DNA of 64,000 nucleotides. Origin: Sebastes aleutianus (taxonomy: Eukaryota; Chordata; Actinopteri; Perciformes; Sebastidae). Under the pieces are notes generated by a model. That model ran no database searches, was not told the DNA's origin, and saw only the letters and a program-made list of their open reading frames with translations. A program made the position numbers and the translations under genes. Shown in pieces: positions 21,297-31,504 of this stretch (its first letter is position 1; each line of letters starts with the position of its first letter). Location of the stretch: contig CAKAKS010000031.1 in the NCBI GenBank assembly GCA_916700875.1, forward strand, positions 13,589,124-13,653,123, read 5' to 3'.

Positions 21297-22556
21297 GTAA
21301 GCTGACGAGACACCGTATACGTTTTTGCTCCTGTTCGAACACACACTGCAACTCAATTGTTTTTTTTTCTTCTGCTTTTCAATTTTTATCTCGTTTGAAT
21401 TTAGACCTCATGTTCTGCTTTTGTTATTTGTGCCGAGCAAGTTTCACAAGCCAGGGGTGCGTGAAACTCATTTAATTTCCCGTATAAATAGGCATCAATG
21501 TTGCTCTCGCCCTTTGTTTTCCTGCTCACCCACCATATAAGCAGTGAATCTGCATCGTCTTGTAAATGTGTTCTACCATCACATGAAATCGCACTCACAC
21601 CGCTTTGAAGATGATGGTTTCAGTGCTGAGCACTCTGTAAGAGATCAAATCAACAATGGGAGCCACATGTGTGAAAAGCCTCAGAAATACTGCAGACCTG
21701 TTTGGCATATGTGGGAGCAAGGCGGGCTGTATGAGATTATAGCCACGGCCTCTTGAATCAGCGCTAAGATTCCCAATGAGCTGCTTTTAGTTGTTCGATT
21801 TCACGAATCTTGTCGGAAAATTACGATTCAACAAGCGATCCCAGCAGCTGTCTTAAGAACCTCTGGCCTGCCAGTGCGGTGGTCTCTCTGTCAGTAACAT
21901 GTCTCTGGCTGTATCTGGTTGCCGTGGTGACATGCACGTGTCAGCAGTAGGATGTGTGATGTGTGTGTGCGGGGTGGCGGGCGTTGAAAGGACTCCGCAG
22001 AGGCGGATAGAATTCCTCCGTCCAGAAATGCCAGCGACACACACACGTCGGCGGTCAGATACGGGAGACTTCAGAAGTGCGGGCACGCAGGAGATACACA
22101 ACACACACTCTTACAGGAAATACGCAGACGGAGCGGACACACACGTAGACATATCCAGATTCCACGAAGGCCACGGCCATGCATTCACGCTGACAGCTCA
22201 GGACTATACGGTTACATACAGGGAAGTCCACGCCTTTGAACACTAATAGTTTGTATACACACTTTTATGAACTCACAAGGGGACCTGAAGCTAAAGTTTA
22301 ATGCCACTCAAAAAAAAAACTAAAAAAAAGCGGCATCCGATCTTGATAGATTTATTTTTAGACATGAATGACGGATGATATTTGCATACAGAATCAGCAA
22401 ATGCAAATTGTTGCTCAGTCAGCAGCTGCATCAGAGACATCGGGGGTGAAGGGGCTCGCTTCAGGGCAGCTCGACTATAGTCGATGAGGGAGGGGAGAGC
22501 ATTACTCATTTGCTTTTCCCAGCCAGAACCCCCCCCCACCCCTCTCAACCCCACGA
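21297..22556. other. Unassigned non-coding sequence
   Basis: CA/TG-rich but imperfect at 21950-22150 (ACACACACGTCGG and similar). A-runs lie at 22310-22328. No gene supported. Confidence 0.4.
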
Positions 22557-22672
22557 CAGTTCTGGGATTTGAACCGAGGACACAAGCCCCGCAGAAGCTT
22601 CAGGCTACTGCTGACAACCAGGTGTAATGCACTGTAATTACTCCGCCATTCTGCTTTTTCGCCCAGAACTGT
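22557..22672 (-). repeat. tRNA-like fragment inside an 11-bp inverted repeat
   Basis: On the minus strand TGGCGGAGTAATT resembles a Pol III A box, and GGTTCAAATCCC, about 75 bp on, fits the B box. The unit is bracketed by ACAGTTCTGGG (22557-22567) and CCCAGAACTGT (22662-22672), an exact inverted pair. A/B spacing is too long for a plain tRNA and the cloverleaf is not evident, so a decayed tRNA-derived SINE is the best guess. Confidence 0.35.
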
Positions 22673-23913
22673 AATTGAGTTTAAGCCCGAGAATTTATTC
22701 TCCCCATCGGGGACGTTTGGCCCACAGCAAGGCACGTGTCACGTCGCATAATCATGATAAACAAAGAAAGTGAGATTCAGAAACACAAGACACATTAAAT
22801 GAATCGGAAAGAGGGAAAAGACTCAGGGGACTGAGACTCAGGAGTCTTTTCTGTCTCTTACTGGTGAGGATGTTAATGGGATTCAAGATACATCTTTTTC
22901 CCCTTGAGGACTTCAGATATTTTATTTTGCTTTGAGCAGGGTTGAATTTAGTTTTGAGGTCATCAAGGAAAGCACAGTGACCTTCTAAATCTTCTTGCAT
23001 AGTTCATCCTTGCTTGGTACCCTAACCATATGCTTGTTTATAGTCTTGATTTAAGAAGTTGCAGGTTCAATGAGAATCACATCTTTCTCCAGACTTTGGT
23101 TTTCATAATTTTTGCCGGCATTGTCGGCAACACTGTTTGCCATAGAAACACAATTATATTGAGCCTTTAAAGGTCGCTATTAATGCAGTCAGAAACAAGG
23201 GTATGCATATATTTTCTTCAAATGATAGGAGACGGTCTAGTAAAAAGTATCAACACAACGGAGGGCATAACCTTTTTAAAGTTGAAATGTCAAGTTTCTC
23301 TCCTCCACCCCCGCACCTCCTCCACAGATATATTCTGAAGCCAATATGACGGCATTGTTTGTTTCACCTGTTTTGATGAAGTAGTGTTGTATAGTCTGCA
23401 GTTTTTTTTCTTCTTAAGTTACAGTTTTTTTTCTTCAGTTTCTGCGTGAAACGTCGGCGGGGAGACAACAAACTGTAAAGTCTGCAAAAAAGAGCTGGGT
23501 TTTCTTGACATTTTCCCCACCGAATGCATTCGATTTGATATTTTTAGCTCGGCCAACGACGCTAAGTGGTTTCGCGGCTCTGAACTCGACACAAACAAAA
23601 CAAAAGCCGTCACTTCATGCAAGCCGTACTCTACTCTTATTGGATGGTAGAGGTCGGGGCGGCTAAATGAAATGACTAGTCCAACATACACAGATTTAAC
23701 CCCAATCTGCGGTGCATTCAAAGAAGCCTTCGTGAAGTGGAGCACTTGTATCGGTGAAGATGACAACCTTTCTTTCATCTTCCTCTCTCACTCCCTCCGT
23801 CTTCTGCGAGGGGCTCCCGTTGGCATGCGGGTCGGCAAATAGCTTAGTAGACGGACACCACCGTGTCATCTACACTTGTACAAGCGCATGCATCTCCTGC
23901 CCGTGAATGTGTC
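22673..23913. other. Unassigned non-coding sequence
   Basis: No gene or clear repeat. T-runs at 23403-23410 and 23427-23434. The part 23440-23760 is mixed and may be an unrecognised repeat. Confidence 0.4.
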
Positions 23914-23937
23914 TGTGTGTGTGTGTGTGTGTGTGTG
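23914..23937 (+). repeat. (TG)n microsatellite
   Basis: About 12 TG units, followed by GGGGTCG. Confidence 0.95.
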
Positions 23938-24003
23938 GGGTCGTCAGTAATGTGAGACTGTGTTTTGATCCCTCGGGGTCGCCTTGTCGCCAGAATCACC
24001 TTT

Positions 24004-24020
24004 ACACACACACACACACA
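24004..24020 (+). repeat. (AC)n microsatellite, short
   Basis: About eight AC units between two longer tracts of the same cluster. Confidence 0.9.
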
Positions 24021-24057
24021 GTCAGTCTCCCTCACTCTCTCGCTCGCAGTGTCCCAC

Positions 24058-24060
<3 letters not shown>

Positions 24061-24106
<46 letters not shown>
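24061..24106 (+). repeat. (AC)n microsatellite, about 23 units
   Basis: Uninterrupted AC run, in inverse sense to the TG run at 23914-23937. Confidence 0.97.
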
Positions 24107-24108
<2 letters not shown>

Positions 24109-24266
24109 ACACACTTGGTTATTCTAGATCATATCGCCATTGATTTGTCCACAATGTACCCTCTACTGGTGCCTGATTTATTTTGCAAATGCAGTTTGGT
24201 GCAAATTGACTTTGAAATTGACTTTCACTTTTTACAATCACGACAAGTTGTTTTTTGTCCTTTTCT

Positions 24267-24295
24267 GTGTGTGTGTGTGCGTGTGTGTTTGTGTC
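24267..24295 (+). repeat. Imperfect (TG)n microsatellite
   Basis: TG run interrupted by one CG and one TT. A further short TG run lies at 24337-24350. Frames across this cluster encode Val-Cys or His-Thr runs and are not genes. Confidence 0.9.
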
Positions 24296-24355
24296 AGTCA
24301 TTCTAGCCTCCGGTTTCTCTCTTCTCTCCCGACAAGTGTGTGTGTGTGTGCTCAT

Positions 24356-24870
24356 CAGTGTTTATGTGTGTGTCACCTAAGAGCCTGTTCTACCCTAATG
24401 GATTCAATATTACCTGAGACTTAGGACTCTCCACGTTCACTCATTATGTCAAACATCAGGATGTGTTTTTGTTCCTTTTTGCAACGTCTAATATTCTTTA
24501 ATTTTTTAATAGAGTTTATTAGTTATCATCGGACACAGGCAGATGTTGCTGAGATTTTATAATTTTTTTTTTTACATAACCCACTTTTGAGAGAGAATGG
24601 GAGGTAAAGGAGGCTACAGCATATAGATACTTTTTAAAATTTAAAACAAGTTAAATTATTTCAATATAGTGCATCATTATAATATATATTTTTTTTTTAC
24701 CAGCCACTTTACGCCCCTGGTCCGATTTGGAGTCGCGACTGGTACTATCTCATCGCTAGATGGTCTCTAATATAATTTAATTTTTTAGTAATCAGAATTT
24801 TAGATGGATGATCTCAGATACAGCTCTCTTTCTTTAAGGCCATTGCAACTTCATATTTCTGAAAGACAAC
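24356..24870. other. Unassigned AT-rich sequence
   Basis: T-runs at 24563-24574 and 24690-24699. No gene or repeat assigned. Confidence 0.4.
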
Positions 24871-25393
24871 AGGTATGTCACAAGAACCAATACTTAGGTA
24901 CCAAATTGATGCCAAAATTTGGAAAACGGAACAGTACCGTTTTTTCTACAGTACCGCAGGTACAAGAGATCAGGGCTCGAAACTAACGGCGTACTGTCGT
25001 CTTGGGGATGATAGAAAATTTCCCTGATAATGCTACATTGACAACAACAAATCTGGTTGAAATCAGCAGGAGAAAGGCTAGTTAACGTTATCTGTTGGCT
25101 ACGGAGGTTGCAATGAGTTATGATGTGTTCAAGCTCTATTCAGTAAAATGTTGAGTGAAGATAAATTATAACTTGTGTTTAAATGTAATCTTGTAAAATG
25201 TTGTTTTTGGCAAGAAACTTGAGATGGATCATCAGGGATTAATAATAAACTCGCAAAAAACAGTAAGCAAATGGTAAAAAAGGAGTATGTTGAAGTACAT
25301 GGATTTATTGTTTTGTTTTTGTTTTTACAGAGAATCATGAAATTTCACTGGTAGGTTATTGGTATCGATTACTTCTGTTATCATGACATCCCT
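24871..25393 (-). mobile_element. hAT-like element, family C copy 2 (reverse)
   Basis: Plus-strand ends AGGTATGTCACAAGAACC and ATCATGACATCCCT. The interior is the reverse complement of much of 12432-12985. GACAAC immediately precedes the left end (24865-24870) and follows the right end one base later (25395-25400), consistent with a decayed target duplication. An embedded CAGGGCTCGAAACTAACG at 24973 looks like another hAT end and may mark a composite. Confidence 0.75.
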
Positions 25394-25506
25394 TGACAAC
25401 AGTATGTAGTGTTCCAGAGGCAGGATGGACATGTTTTTACCCAAAGTCAGGACTAAGGCAATGCAACAGTATGCGTATCACTGGTTACCATCTCTGACCA
25501 AGCATT

Positions 25507-25975
25507 GTTGACATGGGGAGTGATAAGGCGAGGGATAATACAACCCCAGTGTTGTCCTGACTGTGCAGACAAGGCATCATTTTACTCTCTCTCTCGCCAT
25601 CTCTTGCATGATTCCAGGCTTTTTGTTGACAGTCCAGATGTAGCTATGCACATTGACAAGGCAATATTAAGATCAGCGCCGGTTGCCTTCTCCGTGACCT
25701 AGAATTGCTGACAAGGGATAAGCCGAAGGAATTGTATTAACCCAGCCGTGTCCTGATCATGCTGACAAGACATTATTTTCTAGCCCTGTTGCTGCTGTTA
25801 GACAGCTCTGAAGACATCGCAGGCTACTGAGGAGCAGTATGTCTGCTCTGTAAGATACCGCTGCTGACAAGCCAATGCGCTGTGGTCTTAAGCACTGTTG
25901 ACCAGGGAATTGTAAGGCAAGGAATAGAATTAAGGCCGGCTATATATCGACTATACATGTTGACAAGGCGCGAGC
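25507..25975 (+). repeat. Degenerate ~195-bp tandem repeat, about 2.4 units
   Basis: Three related segments begin near 25507 (GTTGACATGGGGAGTGATAA), 25706 (TTGCTGACAAGGGATAAGCC) and 25896 (TGTTGACCAGGGAATTGTAA), spacings about 199 and 190. Each continues with a GGGATAAT/GGAATTGT/GGAATAGA block then CCAGTGT/CCAGCCGTGT/CCGGC. The first two share GTGTCCTGA or TTGTCCTGA then GACAAGRCAT. GCTGACAAG or TTGACAAGG recurs throughout. The repeat is strongly diverged, with no reading frame. Confidence 0.5.
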
Positions 25976-27063
25976 GAGCGCTGCGCTGGCCTGCCCGGCC
26001 TCGTGTTCCCTGACAAGACACTGGATGCTTGGTGACAAGCTGCTTGCTATTCCACACCCATGTTAGCATGGCTAGGGTCACATTGACATCTGCAGTCTGG
26101 GGAAACTTGAGTCTATCTTTCCAGCAAACATTGTGAGCGTTGTGCATGCGTGCCCATTGATAGGGATTAGCGAAGACGTGTGAGCCCGGCCTCCCCGGGA
26201 TGGTCCCGGTTGCTGCTGGAGGTCAATGCATGCTCACTCCTAATGTCCATGACTGTTTGTGTGTGTGTGTATTTGCCAGGCGGTGGGGGGTTATGCCCGG
26301 ATTGCAATGACAATGGAGAGGAATTTAAATGAGAGAAAAGAGGGGGATCGGGGACGTTTGCAAGGAGGATGGAAGAGGCTTTGGCACCATTGTTATTCTT
26401 CCTCTTTGTCATTCTGCCTCTCTATCTCTCTATTACAAATCCTTCACTCCCTGGCTCGCTCACTCTTGGCTGCTACATTTGTCACTAAAATCACTGTCTC
26501 TCCTGATTTTATCCCAACTTATCCCCATCTCTATTTTCTCCTCGTGTGTCCTTCCACCTTTTTGAGTTTTTTTTCTTCCTTTCTGGCTCTCAAGAATCAT
26601 AAGTGGTTCACCCTATGCCAAGTTGGGAAGTCCCAATTAAGATTTTTTTTCCTTATTCGAGTTGTAGAAGTATCAGCCAGTTTCCATCCAGATATTGATT
26701 AACCCTCTGGGGTCGCGTCAGTCGCCCACGATTGCAAAAAGCACTTCATACTTTTAATAATATCTCTGTAATGAATGGAATGAAGCAACTTACTGTAAAA
26801 AAAACTGCCCTGCAGCGTACCGATGCCGAGCATTTAGAAATCGACTGCACACTGAAGCGACCTTCAAAGAGTAAATAGATATATCAAGATAGTTATCTGA
26901 AGTGTATTGAGCTGCGTAAAGATTGGTGGAAGTGATGCGGTCGGCAAAAGGACGGAGAGCCGTGAAATAATGTCGGTTTAGTTGTGATAAAAATGTGAAT
27001 AGTTATGCATCTCTGTGTAGAGCCCTAATTGTATCCCTTGTGTTGCTTTATTTTATTTCTAAA
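25976..27063. other. Unassigned sequence with pyrimidine tract and TTAA-type repeat end
   Basis: (TG)n is short at 26258-26270. Pyrimidine-rich sequence runs over 26395-26580. GATTAACCCTCTGGGGTCGC at 26697-26716 resembles a repeat terminus frequent in fish but no partner end was found. No gene supported. Confidence 0.35.
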
Positions 27064-27260
27064 GGCCTTTACACACCAAGGGTGCTTCTTTTTTGTGTGA
27101 TTAATTCGCAAATCTGTTGTTTTTGTCATGAATACTTTCACACGGAATGCGAATATTACACGACAAAAAAAGCGACATGGTATAAAGTCGATTTTTCTGA
27201 GTTTTTCGCAAAACACAAATAAAGGCTTCAACCAATCACGCTGTGCGGAACGGGTTGAGT
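27064..27260 (+). repeat. Possible MITE terminal fragment
   Basis: AAAGGCCTTTACACACCAAG then CACACGGAATGCGAATATTA is in the style of a fish MITE end. The opposite end was not found, so this is a weak call. Confidence 0.3.
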
Positions 27261-28191
27261 TGCGCCTGTATTTATGAAACAACAACACGGAAGTCTCCGT
27301 AATCAGAACCAAGAGGGCAAACTTTATTGCGCCTTTCAACCTTGACAAAGGCAGCGCACACTAGATTCCTACCTTCCGCTCTTACCTTTCACAATGAAAG
27401 ACCTAGACGTACAATATTAACAGGCAAGTATTTCACACATTTTCATGTTGTTTATTAGTTATGCCCCCCCATGTGTAAAGAACGTAATGCTGTATCTCTA
27501 GTCAAAAATGGTAGATAGTTCTAATTTCAAGTCCTTATTTTAATGTCTTTCATTCAGTGTCACTTAACTCCCATCAGTAGTCTGTTTTGTTTTTCCATCG
27601 TCCTGTGACTCGTCGTCTCTCTGTGTCTCTCTTTGTCTCTCTGTCACTCCTCTCTGTCTCTCTCACTGTTATTACCTCAGCAAGTCTGTGGTCAAATGTA
27701 GTCCAGTTGCTAATATAACCACTCTCAAAACAGGCTCATTGATTTTAATCTCTCTCTCTCCCTCTCTCTCTCTGTGTCTCTCTGTCACACACACACACAC
27801 ACATGCATACACATTTTCTATCCCCATCTCTGTTTGTCTGCCCCCCCACCCTTTTGCTCTGTAGCGGCTCTAATTGCGATCAATTAGGAAACTTCAGAAG
27901 GCTGAAATAGGAGCTGTGACAAGGGGCATCCGCTGAGCTGGCAGGGAGAGAGGGAGGGGGAGAGATAGAGAGAAAGAAAAATGAAGAGAGAGAGAGAGAG
28001 AAGTGGAGGAGCAGAAGAGGGAAAACGGTGACATAGGAGTGGAGAGAGGATGGGAGGGGCAACGGAGAGAAGTCCAAGTTGGTGTCGAGAGATGAGCTAA
28101 TGGTAATGGCGTGATTGATGTGGCCACGGCAGCTGAAAGTCACATCGTTTTTCATGCCAGGTATCGATTCCTGACAACCTCTTGTTAGCTT
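27261..28191. other. Unassigned sequence with CT, CA and AG tracts
   Basis: CTCTCTGT-type tract at 27612-27667, (CT)n/(CA)n at 27751-27803, C-run at 27841-27848, and purine-rich sequence 27940-28080 with (GA)n at 27984-28001. Reverse-strand Ser/Leu-rich frames over the purine tract are not genes. Confidence 0.5.
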
Positions 28192-28320
28192 TGGGGGCGC
28201 AGCGGATGGGGCATGGCACTAACATCGCCATGGTGAGGAGTTGTATTCCCATCTGAAATGAACTGTATGCAGTTACTCTGCTGGAAGGTGCTTTGAGCAA
28301 AAGCATCATGCTCTAAATTC
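28192..28320 (+). mobile_element. tRNA-derived SINE fragment
   Basis: GGGGGCGCAGCGGATGGGGC (28193-28212) fits an A-box head, and GGAGTTGTATTCCC about 35 bp later fits a decayed B box, the normal tRNA spacing. Downstream, AAGGTGCTTTGAGCAAAAGC then ATCATGCTCTAAAT resembles the conserved tail of many fish SINEs (CTTTGGATAAAAGCGTCTGC type). The exact family is uncertain. Confidence 0.6.
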
Positions 28321-28596
28321 TGAGCATGCCAGCTGGAAAAAGAGACAGGCTCACAAACTGATTTCAAGAGGCAATTGCATTGGAACATAAGCTCAGAATT
28401 TGTTTGGGTTATATATATCGATTTTATTTTTATTTATTTTGTTTTTTTATTAATTTTGTTTCTTACTCTTGGCCCTTACATCCATCACCTCTTGTTTTTT
28501 CTGCCTTTGGAAAAATAAAATCGGGTTGGAACGACCCTCATTTATTCTCCAAAGTAGCCTAGAGGACAGTCCTGGAAGATGGAGGACACTTTATAT

Positions 28597-29399
28597 TAGG
28601 GCTTGGACAATTCACCTATCTCCCGATTCGTATCATGATACTTGGGTGCCGATTCTACAAGTATTGTGATTCAATATTACAATTTATTACGATTTGTTTC
28701 TAACTTTTTTAACACTAGACCATGAGAAAAAGTTGAATCAAACACCTCTAGGGACATTTACTTTGGAAAATATCTAAATTGATATGGTAAAAATGTTTGA
28801 TTTTCAGCATGTTTGTAGTCTGAGATGTCCTGAAGTCAAATATATCAGTCATTGTCAGGAATTATTTATTCCTTTTTTTCCAGCAAACCAAAAATGAAAG
28901 AATAAAAATATTTCCCTCACAAATGAGTGGTATGTTCTTTTTAATTTACAAGGGACATGTAATGTTTTATACTTCTGGTGCCGGCTATAATCCAATCAGT
29001 CTTATTTCCATATATGTATGTGCAGTTCCCTTTGTTAACACCTTACTTTGAAAACCGGACATAGTCACACAGGTATACTTCCTCTAACTTCACCAAATAT
29101 GTCGCTAGCTCTCCCGTCAGCTCCGTTCTCTTTATACATCCATGGTCAGCTCCATCGGGGTCGTTTGATTGCATTTAACATAAATGTCAGTATACGGGTG
29201 CTCTACAGTTGTAGCGCTCGTTGCGGTTTGTTTTGGTTGACGGATACGGAACGGGTATGACGTCACGTTACTCAGACAACAACAATAAAAGCGATAACTT
29301 CCTTCTACCTCGGCATAGACTCAAACGGAGCAAAATATATTGATTCTGGCATTAAAAAAACACAATACATAGGTGAATCAATTTTTTGTCCCACCCCTG
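28597..29399 (+). mobile_element. Non-autonomous hAT-like element, family B copy 2
   Basis: Starts TAGGGCTTGGACAATTCACC and ends TTTTTTGTCCCACCCCTG. Flanking octamers ctttatat (28589-28596) and ctttgtaa (29400-29407) match at 6 of 8. It is the longest family B copy (803 bp) and shares its right third (TGACGTCACGTTACTCAGAC region) with the reverse copy at 53808-54353, and its left and centre with 3254-3859. No transposase frame. Confidence 0.87.
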
Positions 29400-29407
29400 C
29401 TTTGTAA

Positions 29408-30050
29408 TACTAATTGTAATGATAAGCTCTATTTGTATAGGACTTTTCTAAAACAAGACTACAAAGTCTGTTAGTCTGTATATATTGGGGTTAAAGGCAG
29501 CTGGTCAAATAGAGACCAGAGTCTCAACTTTCCCCTTTTCTCGTTTTCAATTTATTTACTGACTGACCCCCTAAATACAATCTCAAAGCCAGCTTTGCTT
29601 GAACAGTGTTTTACAGAACAACAAGGAACTTCTTCCAGTTCGAGTCAAGTATCCCCCTCCCCAAGGCAAAGATTATAAATAGCAATTATCATCCGGAAAT
29701 TTTTCCTTCACAGAGACTACAGCGTGCTGGTTGCCTTAAGCTTTCTGAGGCAACCGCTGAAAAATGTTTCGAAACACCGCGATTCCACAAGATTCATGTT
29801 GTTTTCACGCAGAGCTCGACTTGCAGATAAAAAAATAAGCTCGTTGTAAATAAATCTAATGGTAATTTTTGGACGGTTGCTGTCAGAGATATGGGGAATG
29901 TGTTCACAGCCTTTGGGTTTGTTAAGGTCCCTGTTTTTGATACGTATACTCGAGGCTGAGAGCCCTCTGGTCTCATGTTTGGCTAGCTTTGCCTTGGGGC
30001 ATACAAACCCTTTTATCTTGTCACCCTAATGCATGTGTGTGTGCATATGT
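29408..30050. other. Unassigned sequence, possible retroposon remnant at start
   Basis: AAGCTCTATTTGTATAGGAC then AAAACAAGACTACAAAGT at 29425-29467 resembles a common fish retroposon segment, but is too short to assign. The rest shows no gene or repeat. Confidence 0.35.
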
Positions 30051-30415
30051 GTGTGTGTAAGACAGAAAGAGAGGGAGATGGAAGGATCGATACTAAGCCG
30101 TCAGGAGGTCTGCTACTCCCAGAGAGAGAGAGAGAGAGAGGGAACAGGACACCCAGCAGAGAGTGGAGAGGGGGAAAGTAATAGAGAGAGATGAAGAGAG
30201 GAAAAAGGAGTGAAGAGGAAGAGAATACGGAAGAGACAAAGGAAAAGAGTGGGGGGGGGAGGTAACAGGAAAGAGAGATGGATGTGGATGGAGATAGGAA
30301 GGGAGAGTAGATGTGGCTGGTGATAAATGAACAGATACAAGGGATGGAAGAACAGAGAGAAAATGCAGAAACTGTAGAAAATGAAAGAAGAGGTGAGGAA
30401 AAGGTGCCGGGCTAC
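30051..30415 (+). repeat. Purine-rich low-complexity tract with (AG)n
   Basis: GA-rich over about 360 bp, with perfect (AG)n at 30121-30140 and a G-run at 30250-30259. The reverse-strand Leu/Ser/Pro-rich frame is its shadow. Confidence 0.85.
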
Positions 30416-30614
30416 GGGGAGAGGACTGGAAATGGTAGTGATACTAGTTATAACAGGTGAAAATGTTAAATTAGCTCTACAATATAATACAAACTAATAC
30501 AAAACTAACAACAACCTAAAAAATGCACAATTACCAAGTTTGATATTATGTAGACGTGAAGTTAACGATTCATGATTGTTCAAGAGTGCCTGCACGGCAT
30601 TGAACATCTTTTAT

Positions 30615-31497
30615 CAGCCTGCTCTCACCAAATGACGTATGAATGACACAGTATTTTATTAGTCATTTCACGTGCAATAACAACGCCTTTTGTTGCTTTT
30701 GGCGTGTCATGTGTACGCCGTGTAGTCTGTACTGACTGCAATGCAAACGCATCCACGTGTATATGCTTCGCTTAGAGCTGGCGACGTATAATAAAAAATG
30801 AGAAAGACAGCTTATGGTGGGTGGGAGGGGAAGTGGATGGGTCCAACAAACACAGGACTATCAACCAGGAGACTGGTGAGTGTGTACCAAAGTGTTGTTG
30901 AGTTATTTTGGAGTTACGTTAGTGAAGTTTGTGAGGTGTTTTCCGTAGTCATGTTATATTTTGAACGTACATATTTTACTTAGTTTACATAGTTATTTTA
31001 AGCCCAACCGTGATGTTTTTCCAACTCTTTCTTATCCCATTTTGTCATGTACTGATGCTTTGTGATACCCCTCGGCGTCGCTCTTTTTTGTCGTAGTAAA
31101 CACGTATTTAAGGTTGTCAAGTAAACAAAAACACATGCTTAGTTTCAGTCAATAAAACCACTATAGTTAGGTTTGGAAAAGACAACCATGGTTTGGCTTG
31201 AAACTACTACGATTGTACAGTGAAAATGCCAACGGCCGCGACAAAGCGTTGGTATTTAACATCCTAGGAATGAGAACAAGTTGTTTTTTCCTAAACCAAA
31301 ATAAGTGGTTTTGTTGGCTAAACCTAAAATTGCAGCTGTTACCTTGGTCTTTTTGCCTAAACATAACTGCAACAATTTCACAGTAACGTGGCGTTAAATG
31401 ACACGCGAAAAAGAGACGCTTCACAACGTTAAGATGCATTATCATTACACAATGAAATGTCATGCTATTCAATATGCCTTCCCATGAGATTGGGTTG
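30615..31497 (+). mobile_element. Family D element, complete copy with 7-bp target duplication
   Basis: An 883-bp element flanked by cttttat at 30608-30614 and 31498-31504. The left end is CAGCCTGCTCTCACC. The right end, on the reverse strand, is CAACCCAATCTCATGGGAAG, so the ends are imperfect inverted repeats. Interior landmarks: GAAAGACAGCTTATGGTGGG, GGATGGGTCCAACAAACACA, CCAGGAGACTGGTG, TTTTAAGCCCAACC, and GGCTAAACCTAA. No transposase frame. A 7-bp duplication is unusual for hAT (8 bp); the superfamily is unresolved. Confidence 0.82.
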
Positions 31498-31504
31498 CTT
31501 TTAT

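Noticed and set aside
30051..30415. Purine-rich tract as a promoter (GAGA-factor style)
   Set aside because: Similar tracts occur many times in the window with no transcript evidence; simple-sequence expansion explains them.
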